Shown in pieces: positions 24,508 to 32,427 of a stretch of DNA of 64,000 nt; the stretch's first letter is position 1; each line of letters starts with the position of its first letter. A program made the translations under genes and the position numbers. Source of the DNA: Streptomyces sp. AC512_CC834 (GTDB taxonomy: Bacteria > Actinomycetota > Actinomycetes > Streptomycetales > Streptomycetaceae); the NCBI RefSeq assembly GCF_019049325.1, contig NZ_JAGMUO010000101.1:1403-65402 (forward strand), written 5' to 3'. The notes under the pieces were generated by a model. That model did no database searches, was not told the origin of the DNA, and saw nothing but the letters and a program-made list of their open reading frames with translations.

Positions 24508-25436
24508 GCACGCCCAGCACGCCCACCAAGCCGGCCGCGACGGCGTCCACGACCGAGACCTCGTCCCAGTCCGCGTCGGTGTCCGGGTCCGGGGCCGGGT
24601 CGGCGTACGGATACCGGGCGGGCCGCACCCTGCCCCTGCGCGTGGAGATGGTGCGCCAGCTCAAGCGGCGCCGCACGCAGGTCATGGGCGCGATCCTCGC
24701 CGTCCTGCCGTTCGTCCTCGTCGTCGCCTTCGCGATCGGCGGCGAGCCGGACGGCACCGGCGACCGCATCACCCTGATGGACACCGCCACCGCCTCCGGC
24801 GCCAACTTCGCCGCGGTCAACCTCTTCGTCTCGGCGGGCTTCCTGCTGGTCGTCCCGGTCGCCCTGTTCTGCGGGGACACCGTCGCCTCCGAGGCGAGCT
24901 GGTCCTCCCTGCGCTATCTGCTCGCCGCGCCGGTGCCGCGGGCCCGGCTGCTCGCGTCCAAGCTGGCCGTCGGGCTCGGGCTGAGCCTGGCCGCGATGGT
25001 GCTGCTGCCCTTGGTGGCGCTGGCCGTGGGCTCGGTCGCCTACGGCTGGGGGCCGCTGGCCATCCCCACCGGCGGTTCGCTCGCCCCGGGTACGGCCGCG
25101 CAGCGCCTGGTGGTGGTCGTCGCGTACATCTTCGTGTCCCAACTGGTCACCGCGGGCCTCGCGTTCTGGCTCTCCACCAGGACCGACGCACCGCTCGGCG
25201 CGGTCGGCGGCGCGGTCGGCCTCACCATCGTCGGCAACGTCCTGGACGCCGTGACGGCCCTCGGCGACTGGCGCCACTTCCTGCCCGCGCACTGGCAGTT
25301 CGCCTGGGCGGACGCCGTACAGCCCAATCCGGAGTGGTCGGGCATGATCCAGGGCAGCGCGGTCTCGATAACGTACGCGCTGGTGCTGTTCGCCCTGGCC
25401 TTCAGGGGTTTCGCCCGCAAGGACATCGTCTCCTAG
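24504..25436 (+). CDS. ABC transporter permease (ABC-2 type)
   Basis: 310 aa; ATG 24504 overlaps the preceding stop (ATGA), indicating translational coupling with the fusion ATPase. After a Ser/Thr-rich N-terminal tail the protein has about six hydrophobic segments, including GAILAVLPFVLVVAFAIGG and a loop EASWSSLRYLLAAPVPRARL typical of the ABC-2 superfamily coupling region. It forms the membrane channel partner of the fused ATPase. Whether it exports the hydrolase's substrate or product cannot be read. Confidence 0.92.
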   Translation: MSTPSTPTKPAATASTTETSSQSASVSGSGAGSAYGYRAGRTLPLRVEMVRQLKRRRTQVMGAILAVLPFVLVVAFAIGGEPDGTGDRITLMDTATASGANFAAVNLFVSAGFLLVVPVALFCGDTVASEASWSSLRYLLAAPVPRARLLASKLAVGLGLSLAAMVLLPLVALAVGSVAYGWGPLAIPTGGSLAPGTAAQRLVVVVAYIFVSQLVTAGLAFWLSTRTDAPLGAVGGAVGLTIVGNVLDAVTALGDWRHFLPAHWQFAWADAVQPNPEWSGMIQGSAVSITYALVLFALAFRGFARKDIVS

Positions 25437-25871
25437 GTCACCGGAGGATCACCCACCGGTCCAGGGCCTGTCCGGCGGATCATGCCGCAGACGCGGGGTC
25501 TGGCACGCACTCCCCCACTGCCTTAAGGGCGTGGGAGGGGCCCCCAGGCGTTGTCGTCGGTTGCCGACTCCCCCACTCTCGGCTTCTCCCCCACTCTCGG
25601 CTTCGCTCGAGCGGGGGGACCCCGTGCGCGGGGGGACCCCCATCGCGTCGCCGCCCTCCTCCGCCTTGCATCTGCACGCACCAGACCCCGCTTACCGGCG
25701 CCGAATAGGTGACGCGTCTTTCCTGCGACCTGAGCCGCCGGGCAGACCCTCGCGGGCACGCCCCTGTGCCCGCTTCGAGACACAGCCGTAACGCCCCGTG
25801 CCGCACGTTTCACCCCGCCGCGCCGTCACAGTCACGTACACCGGCGCCAACGAAACGCAGGGGGACGGACG
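25437..25871. other. Intergenic with palindromic Streptomyces repeats
   Basis: 435 bp without a gene. A hairpin (about 25510-25536, CTCCC-C-CAC with GTGGGAG and TTAA loop) and a duplicated CTCCCCCACTCTCGGCTTC block (25568-25604) followed by CGCTCGAGCGGGGGGAC form a palindromic repeat of the kind dispersed in many Streptomyces genomes. The rest is unstructured by eye and should include the promoter of the next gene. Confidence 0.55.
25509..25652. repeat. Dispersed palindromic repeat element (two units)
   Basis: C-rich arms (CCCCCACTC) pair with G-rich arms (GAGCGGGGG) around a CGGCTTCGCT loop, and the left arm block is duplicated in tandem. A related hairpin precedes it. It lies 3' of the ABC operon and could also terminate transcription. 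Identification as a dispersed repeat is from memory of Streptomyces genomes. Confidence 0.5.
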
Positions 25872-27494
25872 ATGAACCGGTACGGGACGTGCGAAACGTA
25901 CGGGATGCACGGGAAGCGAGGGCGGCGCGGCACGACCGCGCTGCTCGCGCTCACCCTGGCGGGCGGGCTGCTGCTCACCGGCTGCGGCGGGACGGACGAC
26001 GCGTCGCACGGGGCGAAGGACACCGCGGCCGACTCCCGGGGCGGCTCGGCCCCGATGCCCGCGCCCGATCGCCCGCGCGGCGAGGGCGAACAGCGCCATG
26101 ACGGCGGCACGAGCACCGGCGAAGGGGAGAAGAACGGCGACTCCCGCGAGATCGCCCCCGACCCCGACTACCTCTCCACCTTCGCCCTCGACGTCGACAC
26201 CGCCTCCTACGGCTACGCCCGCCGCACCCTGGCCGAGGGCCGGCTGCCCGATCCGTCGACGGTCCGCCCCGAGGAGTTCGTCAACAGCTTCCGCCAGGAC
26301 TACGACCGTCCCGACGGCGACGGTTTCTCGGTGACCGTGGACGGCGCCCGCACCGACGACGAGGACTGGTCGCTGGTCCGCGTCGGCCTGGCCACCCGCT
26401 CCGCCGAGCAGCAGGAGGAACGCCCGCCGGCCGCCCTGACGTTCGTCATCGACATCTCCGGCTCCATGGGCGAGCCCGGCCGCCTCGACCTCGCCCAGGA
26501 GGCCCTCGGCACCATGACCGACCGGCTCCGCGACGACGACTCCGTCGCGATCGTCACCTTCAGCGACGAGGCCGAGACCGTCCTGCCCATGACCCGGCTC
26601 GGCGACCACCGCGGCCGCGTCCACGACGCGATCGACAGCCTCGAGCCGACCGACTCCACCAACCTCGGCGCGGGCGTCGAGACCGGCTACGAAACCGCCG
26701 TCGAGGGCCGACGCGAGGGTGCTACCAACCGCGTCGTCCTCGTCTCCGACGCCCTCGCCAACACCGGCGACACCGACGCGGACACCATCCTCGAACGCGT
26801 CGCGGACGAGCGCCGCGAGCATGGCATCACCCTCTTCGGCGTCGGCGTCGGCAGTGACTACGGCGACGCCCTGATGGAACGCCTCGCCGACAGGGGCGAC
26901 GGCCACACCACCTACGTCTCGGACACGGAGGACGCCCGCGAGGTCTTCTGCGAGCAGCTCCCGCGGCACATCGAGCTGACCGCGCGCGACGCCAAGGCCC
27001 AGGTCGCCTTCGACCCGGAGACCGTCGCCGAGTTCCGCCTCGTCGGCTACGACAACCGCCAGGTCGCCGACGACGACTTCCGCGACGACCGCGTCGATGG
27101 CGGCGAGGTCGGCCCCGGCCACACGGTCACCGCCCTGTACGCCGTCCGCACCCGGCCCGGCGCCGACGGCCACCTCGCCACGGCCACCGTCCGCTGGCTC
27201 GACCCCGACAGCCGGGCCCCGCACGAGGAGTCGGGCGACGTGGAGACCGAAGGCCTCGACGAGTCGGTGTGGGACGCCGGCCGCGGGCTGCGGGTCACGG
27301 CGACCGCCGCCTACTTCGCCGACGCGCTGCGTTCCCCGGGCGACGGCTACGGCGACAGCGACGGCGGCTCCCTGCCGGGCGCGCCGGGCCTCGGGGAACT
27401 GTCCGAGCGGGCGGACGTCCTGGCGGACCGCACGGAGGACGCCGACGTCCGCGAGCTGGCCGAGGCGATCGAGGAGGCGAACCGGCTGGTCTGA
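25872..27494 (+). CDS. von Willebrand factor type A domain lipoprotein (YfbK-like)
   Basis: 540 aa. The signal peptide ends in the lipobox LLLTGC, so it is a membrane-anchored lipoprotein. An N-terminal vWA-associated domain (DVDTASYGYARRTLAEGRLP) precedes the vWA domain with a full MIDAS motif DISGSMG (~194-200) and later Thr/Asp residues (EPTDSTNLGAG). A C-terminal DUF3520-like region follows. The linker after the lipobox is Asp/Glu/Gly-rich. Likely mediates metal-dependent protein interactions at the cell surface. It stands alone, with a strong terminator after it. Confidence 0.93.
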   Translation: MNRYGTCETYGMHGKRGRRGTTALLALTLAGGLLLTGCGGTDDASHGAKDTAADSRGGSAPMPAPDRPRGEGEQRHDGGTSTGEGEKNGDSREIAPDPDYLSTFALDVDTASYGYARRTLAEGRLPDPSTVRPEEFVNSFRQDYDRPDGDGFSVTVDGARTDDEDWSLVRVGLATRSAEQQEERPPAALTFVIDISGSMGEPGRLDLAQEALGTMTDRLRDDDSVAIVTFSDEAETVLPMTRLGDHRGRVHDAIDSLEPTDSTNLGAGVETGYETAVEGRREGATNRVVLVSDALANTGDTDADTILERVADERREHGITLFGVGVGSDYGDALMERLADRGDGHTTYVSDTEDAREVFCEQLPRHIELTARDAKAQVAFDPETVAEFRLVGYDNRQVADDDFRDDRVDGGEVGPGHTVTALYAVRTRPGADGHLATATVRWLDPDSRAPHEESGDVETEGLDESVWDAGRGLRVTATAAYFADALRSPGDGYGDSDGGSLPGAPGLGELSERADVLADRTEDADVRELAEAIEEANRLV

Positions 27495-27502
27495 TCGCCG
27501 GG

Positions 27503-27538
27503 GGCTGAGGGGCAGGGCGGGGCCTGCCCCTCAGCCCG
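27503..27538 (+). terminator. Terminator after the vWA gene
   Basis: A perfect 15-bp stem (27503-27517 with 27524-27538) around a 6-nt loop GCGGGG, starting 9 bp after the stop. Confidence 0.8.
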
Positions 27539-27557
27539 CCCCGCCCATTGACGTTTC

Positions 27558-27588
27558 CTTACGCGTGAGTAAGTTTACTCCGGAGTAA
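27558..27588. promoter_or_regulatory. Paired palindromes upstream of the acyl-CoA ligase
   Basis: TTACTCCGGAGTAA (27575-27588) is perfect, and CTTAC-GCGTGA-GTAAG (27558-27573) is its partner with the same TTAC/GTAA ends. The two sites are directly adjacent, 57 bp before the start codon. The arrangement is typical of a TetR-family repressor controlling a fatty-acid gene. No such regulator is encoded beside it. Confidence 0.6.
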
Positions 27589-27644
27589 GTTCGCAGTGAG
27601 TTCACGCGACAGCGCAGCAGTCCGATCCGCGACCGGGAGCCGTC

Positions 27645-29576
27645 ATGGGCGTACGCAAGGACCTGAAACGGGCGAGAGACCGCGGTGATCTGGCGTCCCG
27701 CACGAGCACCGAGACCGTCAGGGACGCGCACGGCACCGTCCGCGAGGCCCGCACCGCACCGCTCGCGCCCCGCCCCACCACGGGCAGCACCGCCGACATC
27801 CCGTTCACCAACGCGGCCGAGGCCCCCGACGCGGTGGTCCTGCGCCGCGAGGTGAACGGCGTCTGGCGGCCCGTCACCGCCGCCGGGTTCGCCCGCGAGG
27901 TGACCGCCGTCGCCAAGGGCCTGATCGCCGCCGGCCTGGAACCCGGCGGCCGGGTCGCCGTCATGTCCCGCACCCGCTACGAGTGGACGGTCCTGGACTT
28001 CGCGATCTGGACGGCCGGCGGCCAGACCGTCCCCGTCTACGCCACCTCCTCGGCCGACCAGGTCGAGTGGATCGTCCGCGACTCCGGTGCCCGGCACATG
28101 GTCACGGAGACCGCCGCCAACACCGCCACCGTCCTGTCCGGCACGGACGCCCACCCCGAGCACCCGCTCACCTGGGAACTGGACGCCGGCGCGCTCGCCG
28201 ACCTCACCGCCCTCGGCCTGGACGTGAGCGACGAGGAGGTCGCCAAGCGCCGCACCGCCCTGAGTCCGGACTCGGTCGCGACCGTCTGCTACACCTCCGG
28301 CACCACCGGCCGCCCCAAGGGCTGCGTCCTCACCCACGCCAACCTGCACGCCGAGGCCGCCAACACCGTCGAGCTGCTGCACCCGATCTTCAAGGAGGTC
28401 ACCGGCCAGACCGCCTCGACCCTCCTCTTCCTCCCCCTCGCCCACATCCTGGGCCGTACCATCCAGATCGCCTGCCTGCTGGCCCGCATCGAGATCGGGC
28501 ACTTCCCGAGCATCAAGCCCGACGAACTGCGCCCCGCGCTCAAGTCGTTCCGCCCGACCTTCCTGGTCGGCGTCCCGTACCTGTTCGAGAAGATCCACGA
28601 CACGGGCCGCGCCACCGCCGAGAAGATCGGCCGCGGCGCCTCCTTCGAGCGCGCCCACCGCCTCGCCGTCCGCTTCGGCGCCGCGCACCTGGAGCGCTTC
28701 CTCGGCCGCGGCAGAGGGCCCACCCTCGGCCTGTGGGCCGGCTGGGCCCTGTACGACCTGCTGGTCTACCGCCGGGTCCGGGCGGAGCTGGGCGGCCGGA
28801 TGCGCTACGCCATCAGCGGCGGCTCCCCGCTCGGGAGCGACCTCAACCTGTTCTTCTACGCCGCCGGAATCATGGTCTACGAGGGGTACGGCCTGACCGA
28901 GACCACCGCCGCCGCCACCCTCGTCCCGCCGCTCGGCCCCCGCCCCGGCACCGTCGGCCCGCCGGTCCCCGGCACCGCCGTGCGCATCGCGGACGACGGC
29001 GAGGTGCTCGTCGAGGGCGGCATCGTCTTCGGCGCCTACCGGGGCAACCCGGAGGCCACCGAGGCGGCCCTCACCGACGGCTGGTTCGCCACCGGAGACC
29101 TCGGCGCCCTCGACTCCGACGGCTATCTCACCATCACCGGACGCAAGAAGGACCTGCTGGTCACCTCCGGCGGCAAGAACGTCTCCCCGGCCGTCCTGGA
29201 GGACCGGCTGCGCAGCCGCCCGCCGGTCGCCCAGTGCCTCGTCGTCGGCGACAACCGGCCCTTCGTCGCCGCCCTGATCACCCTCGACCCGGACGCCGTC
29301 GCCCACTGGCTCTCGGTGCGCGGGCTGCCCGCCGGTACGCCGATGTCCGAGGTCGTGCGGGACGAGAGGATGCGCGCCGACGTCCAGCGGGCCGTGGACC
29401 ACGCCAACGCGGCCGTCTCCCGGGCCGAGTCGATCCGCGCCTTCCGGCTCGTCGACGGCGAGTTCACCGAGGAGAACGGGCTGCTGACCCCCTCCCTGAA
29501 GGTGAAACGGCACGCGGCGGTGGCGGCGTACGCGGACGACATCGAGGCGCTGTACGCGGCCCCGAAGCGGGGCTGA
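27645..29576 (+). CDS. fadD: Long-chain fatty acid-CoA ligase (AMP-forming)
   Basis: 643 aa, ANL superfamily. It activates fatty acids with ATP and CoA through an acyl-AMP. The P-loop YTSGTTGRPKG is at 216-226, GYGLTET marks the adenylate site, TGDLGALDSDGY the hinge, ITGRKKDLLV the A8 motif, and the catalytic lysine is in LTPSLKVKR near the C-terminus. The N-terminal ~40 residues are an Arg/Thr-rich extension. Palindromic operators upstream suggest repression relieved by an acyl-CoA-type ligand. Confidence 0.94.
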   Translation: MGVRKDLKRARDRGDLASRTSTETVRDAHGTVREARTAPLAPRPTTGSTADIPFTNAAEAPDAVVLRREVNGVWRPVTAAGFAREVTAVAKGLIAAGLEPGGRVAVMSRTRYEWTVLDFAIWTAGGQTVPVYATSSADQVEWIVRDSGARHMVTETAANTATVLSGTDAHPEHPLTWELDAGALADLTALGLDVSDEEVAKRRTALSPDSVATVCYTSGTTGRPKGCVLTHANLHAEAANTVELLHPIFKEVTGQTASTLLFLPLAHILGRTIQIACLLARIEIGHFPSIKPDELRPALKSFRPTFLVGVPYLFEKIHDTGRATAEKIGRGASFERAHRLAVRFGAAHLERFLGRGRGPTLGLWAGWALYDLLVYRRVRAELGGRMRYAISGGSPLGSDLNLFFYAAGIMVYEGYGLTETTAAATLVPPLGPRPGTVGPPVPGTAVRIADDGEVLVEGGIVFGAYRGNPEATEAALTDGWFATGDLGALDSDGYLTITGRKKDLLVTSGGKNVSPAVLEDRLRSRPPVAQCLVVGDNRPFVAALITLDPDAVAHWLSVRGLPAGTPMSEVVRDERMRADVQRAVDHANAAVSRAESIRAFRLVDGEFTEENGLLTPSLKVKRHAAVAAYADDIEALYAAPKRG

Positions 29577-29588
29577 CGGCACGCGAAA

Positions 29589-29623
29589 GGGGCGGACCGC
29601 CGATGCACTCGGCGGCCCGCCCC
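29589..29623. terminator. Bidirectional terminator between fadD and rdlB
   Basis: GGGGCGG and CCGCCG arms pair with CGGCGG and CCGCCCC across one mismatch, around a 7-nt loop. It sits in the 57-bp convergent gap. Confidence 0.75.
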
Positions 29624-29633
29624 TCGGCCGATG

Positions 29634-30038
29634 TCAGCCCTTGCCGCCGTCCTCGCCGTTGGAGGACAGGATCGAGACGTCCTCCAGGAGGTGGGCCAGC
29701 GCACCGTCGCGCTTGGCCTGCGTGGAGTTCTCGGTGCACTGCTGGTTCAGGTCGTCCGACAGGACCGGGATGTCCTGGATCGGGACCAGGCCGACGACAC
29801 TGACCGGGATGTCGCTGACCGCGATGCACGGCTTGTTGAACGAGCCCTGGATGAGCGCCATCTGCGGGCTCATGTTGCCCGTGGTCATCGAGTTGCCGAA
29901 GTACTGCGAGGCGCCGTTCCCGTTGGCGGCGACCGGCCCGCTGTCGTCGCCGATCGCCATCGCCTGCGGGGCCGCGGCAGCGGAGGCACCCATGACGGAG
30001 GCGGCGATCGCCGCGTAGGCAACTACCTTCTTGATCAC
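29634..30038 (-). CDS. rdlB: Rodlin RdlB
   Basis: 134 aa from GTG 30038. Secreted via a signal peptide ending PQAMA. The mature part has the rodlin features IGDDSGPVAANGNGA, NSMTTGNMSPQMALIQG, NKPC and QQCTENSTQAKRDGALAHLL, with two cysteines. Rodlins align chaplin fibrils into the rodlet layer of aerial hyphae and spores. It is divergent from rdlA across 261 bp, as in S. coelicolor. The name B is assigned by position, since the plus-strand copy is the one next to chpD. It has a BldN-like promoter at 30084-30111. Confidence 0.93.
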   Translation of the reverse strand: MIKKVVAYAAIAASVMGASAAAAPQAMAIGDDSGPVAANGNGASQYFGNSMTTGNMSPQMALIQGSFNKPCIAVSDIPVSVVGLVPIQDIPVLSDDLNQQCTENSTQAKRDGALAHLLEDVSILSSNGEDGGKG

Positions 30039-30083
30039 TGGCCAGTCCTTTCTGAGGAAACCCCGTTCGCCGGAGCGCACTGG

Positions 30084-30111
30084 TCAACTCCGTGGGTCCG
30101 GTCGGGTTTCT
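30084..30111 (-). promoter_or_regulatory. BldN-like promoter of rdlB
   Basis: On the minus strand, AGAAAC (30106-30111), a 16-bp spacer and AGTTGA (30084-30089). It resembles the sigma-BldN consensus I recall (CGTAAC-N16-CGTTGA) at 4/6 and 5/6 positions, about 46 bp before the GTG start. Confidence 0.5.
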
Positions 30112-30227
30112 CCCGTTCACTCGGTCGGCGGACAACGGGAAATGTGTACGGGTCCGCGTTTTCCCCGGGATTCCAGCGATTTTTGCGGCGATTTTGAGAT
30201 CCCGTGCGGGCCAACCGGGTGAACGCC

Positions 30228-30255
30228 CGCAACCAATCACGGCTCACCGGGTTGA
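30228..30255 (+). promoter_or_regulatory. BldN-like promoter of rdlA
   Basis: CGCAAC (30228-30233), a 16-bp spacer and GGTTGA (30250-30255), each one mismatch from the recalled CGTAAC / CGTTGA consensus, 45 bp before the GTG start. The distance matches that of rdlB. Confidence 0.6.
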
Positions 30256-30299
30256 TGAGGCCGTAGGACAGTGCGTCGCTACGACGAAAGGAACGCGAA

Positions 30300-30695
30300 G
30301 TGCTCAAGAAGGCAATGGTCGCCGCGGCGGCTGCCGCTTCTGTGATCGGCATGTCGGCTGCCGCCGCTCCCCAGGCTCTTGCCATCGGGGACGACAACGG
30401 GCCGGCCGTGGCCAACGGCAACGGCGCCACGTCGGCGTTCGGCAACTCGGCGACCAAGGGCGACATGAGCCCGCAGCTCTCGCTGGTCGAGGGCACGCTG
30501 AACAAGCCGTGCGTCGGCGTCGAGGACATCAACGCCGCCGTCATCAACCTCGTTCCGATCCAGGACATCAACGTCCTGTCGGACGACCTGAACCAGCAGT
30601 GCGCGGACAACTCCACGCAGGCCAAGCGGGACGGCGCCCTGTCGCACGTCCTGGAGGACCTGTCGGTGCTGTCGGCGAACGGCGAGGGCCGCTGA
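30300..30695 (+). CDS. rdlA: Rodlin RdlA
   Basis: 131 aa, the usual rodlin length, from GTG 30300 with GAAAGGA upstream. Signal peptide ending PQALA, then IGDDNGPAVANGNGATSAFG, KGDMSPQLSLVEGTLNKPC and QQCADNSTQAKRDGALSHVL. It is a structural protein of the aerial surface layer that organises chaplin fibrils into rodlets. Strongly similar to the divergent rdlB. Followed by chpD, the order known for the S. coelicolor locus. Confidence 0.94.
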   Translation: MLKKAMVAAAAAASVIGMSAAAAPQALAIGDDNGPAVANGNGATSAFGNSATKGDMSPQLSLVEGTLNKPCVGVEDINAAVINLVPIQDINVLSDDLNQQCADNSTQAKRDGALSHVLEDLSVLSANGEGR

Positions 30696-30712
30696 GCCGT
30701 TCCCGCCCGGTC

Positions 30713-30746
30713 CGGGTGGCCCGCTGACTTCTCCGCGGGCCGCCCG
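30713..30746 (+). terminator. Terminator after rdlA
   Basis: GGCCCGC (30718-30724) pairs with GCGGGCC (30735-30741), extended by CGGG/CCCG across a mismatch, beginning 18 bp after the stop. Confidence 0.65.
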
Positions 30747-30979
30747 GCCGTAACGGTCGGGATTTCGCCGGGGAGCGGAACGACGTCGTCGCTCTCCTGG
30801 GGGAACGGCCGGGCCGTGTCGTGAGGCATTTGAGTGAATTTCGGGGTGTCCCACGTTCGGTAGTTTCCTCGGCCGTCAATTCCTCGTTTGCAGGCTGCAG
30901 GTCATGGTGCGAGCCGTCAATGCTGTGCTCGCGCGGTTTCGGCCGTCATTCAGGCATGACCGCAGAGAAGGGAAAGTTC

Positions 30980-31207
30980 ATGAAGAAGAGCGCTGCTGTC
31001 GTCGCGGGCGCGATCATGGCCCTCGGCATGGCCGCCCCGGCCTTCGCCGACGCCGGCGCCGAGGGTGCCGCCGTAGGCTCCCCGGGCGTCCTGTCCGGCA
31101 ACGTCATCCAGGTTCCCGTGCACGTTCCCGTCAACGTGTGCGGCAACAGCATCAACGTGATCGGTCTGCTGAACCCCGCGTTCGGCAACACGTGCGTGAA
31201 CGACTGA
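30980..31207 (+). CDS. chpD: Short chaplin (ChpD by position)
   Basis: 75 aa. Signal peptide cleaved after AFA (about residue 23), then one chaplin domain: GSPGVLSGNVIQVPVHVPVN, Cys54, then IGLLNPAFGNTC with Cys72. Secreted, self-assembles into amphipathic amyloid fibrils that lower surface tension so hyphae can leave the aqueous phase. AGAAGGGAAAG precedes the ATG. Placed between rdlA and chpA as in S. coelicolor. No BldN-like pair as clear as at rdlA was found in the 284 bp upstream. Confidence 0.92.
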   Translation: MKKSAAVVAGAIMALGMAAPAFADAGAEGAAVGSPGVLSGNVIQVPVHVPVNVCGNSINVIGLLNPAFGNTCVND

Positions 31208-31354
31208 CGTCGTTCCGCACCAGCCGACCGGCTGCGTCACGGCCGGCCTTGGCCAACTCGTTTGGTTCAGGGCCGGCTTTTCCCCTTTCCGCAGCCTGTC
31301 CCCCAGGTGGTTCTCCAGCCATCTCTCATCTCTCCAAGCAGGAAGACAACCAGA

Positions 31355-32137
31355 GTGCGACAGACCCTGAGCAGGGGGATGGTCGCGGCAGCCGCCGCGA
31401 CGGGCATCCTTTCCCTGTGCGGCAGCCCCGCCCTTGCCGACTCGCATGCGGACGGGGCCGCCAAGAACTCGCCGGGCGCCGTGTCCGGCAACGCCGTCCA
31501 GGCCCCCATCGACGTACCGGTGAACGCCTGCGGCAACAGCGTCGACGTGATCGCCGCGCTCAACCCCGCGTTCGGCAACGAGTGCGAGAACAGCTCGGAC
31601 GAGCAGACCGACGGCTCGGGCGGCGGATACGGCGAGGACGCCCAGTCCCAGTCCTCGTCCTCGTCGACCTCCTCGTCGTCGTCCGGCGCCCACGCGGAAG
31701 GCGCGACCGAGGGCTCGCCCGGCGTCGGCTCCGGCAACAACGCGCAGGTCCCCGTCGACGTGCCGGTGAACCTCTGCGGCAACACGGTCGACGTGATCGC
31801 CGCGCTGAACCCGGTCTTCGGCAACGCGTGCGAGAACAGTGCGGAGGAGCCCCCCGGGTACGGCGAAGAAGAGCCGCCGCCCCCGACCACGCCTCCCGGC
31901 TACGGCGAGGAGGAGCCCCCGCCGCCCACCGACGAGGAGCCGCCCCCGCCCACCGAGGAGGAGACCCCGCCGCCCACCGAGGAGGAGCACACCCCGCCGA
32001 CTCCCCAGACGGAGCAGCCGCCCGTCCTGGCGGAGACCGGCAGCGAGGGCACGCTGGGTGCCGCGGCCGCCGGTGCCGTGCTGATCGCGGGCGGAGCGAT
32101 CCTCTACCGCCGGGGCCGGACCGCCGCCGGCCGCTGA
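31355..32137 (+). CDS. chpA: Long chaplin with sortase anchor (ChpA by position)
   Basis: 260 aa from GTG 31355 with AGGAAG upstream. Signal peptide to about residue 28; chaplin domain 1 (Cys59, Cys77), a Ser-rich linker (~97-110), chaplin domain 2 (Cys141, Cys159). A Pro/Glu-rich repeat spacer (EEEPPPPT units) follows, then LAETG (225-229), a hydrophobic helix and a YRRGR tail. This is the layout of cell-wall-anchored long chaplins attached by class E sortase. It probably anchors the fibrils of short chaplins. Its 3' end and terminator are tandemly duplicated downstream. Confidence 0.93.
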   Translation: MRQTLSRGMVAAAAATGILSLCGSPALADSHADGAAKNSPGAVSGNAVQAPIDVPVNACGNSVDVIAALNPAFGNECENSSDEQTDGSGGGYGEDAQSQSSSSSTSSSSSGAHAEGATEGSPGVGSGNNAQVPVDVPVNLCGNTVDVIAALNPVFGNACENSAEEPPGYGEEEPPPPTTPPGYGEEEPPPPTDEEPPPPTEEETPPPTEEEHTPPTPQTEQPPVLAETGSEGTLGAAAAGAVLIAGGAILYRRGRTAAGR

Positions 32138-32155
32138 CCCCACCCCCGCTCGCCC

Positions 32156-32195
32156 CGACGCCCCCGGCCGGCCCACACGGCCACCGGGGGCGTCG
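32156..32195 (+). terminator. Terminator after chpA, copy 1
   Basis: A 12-bp stem CGACGCCCCCGG / CCGGGGGCGTCG with an inner GGCC/GGCC pair. It lies 18 bp after the chpA stop. Confidence 0.75.
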
Positions 32196-32204
32196 CGCTG
32201 CCCA

Positions 32205-32252
32205 CCTACCGGCCTACCGGCCTACCGGCCTACCGGCCTACCGGCCTACCGG
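32205..32252. repeat. Octamer array, six copies of CCTACCGG
   Basis: Six perfect head-to-tail 8-bp units with no spacers, in the convergent gap between chpA and the ATP-grasp gene. It lies inside a larger tandem duplication (32110-32475). Likely a replication-slippage repeat whose copy number may vary between strains. Confidence 0.9.
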
Positions 32253-32378
32253 GCGCGTGCCACGGCCCGGTAGGCGCACCGCGTCAGTGTCTGCCCGCCG
32301 CCCGGTCCTCGTCCGAGCGGTCGGAGCGGGCCGCCGCCGGCCGCCGTCGGCCGCTGACCCCGCCCCTCTGCTCGCCCC

Positions 32379-32415
32379 GACGCCCCCGGCCGGCCCACAC
32401 GGCCACCGGGGCGTC
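32379..32415. terminator. Duplicated copy of the chpA terminator
   Basis: Repeat of the 32156-32195 hairpin with one C-G pair lost. It sits just 3' of the ATP-grasp stop, so it may terminate that gene from the other side. It is preceded by a remnant of the chpA 3' end (near 32330-32360). Confidence 0.7.
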
Positions 32416-32427
32416 GTGCACGCCGTG

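Noticed and set aside
32205..32252. Octamer array considered as a CRISPR
   Set aside because: Units are 8 bp with no spacers; CRISPR repeats are longer and separated by unique spacers. No cas genes are present.
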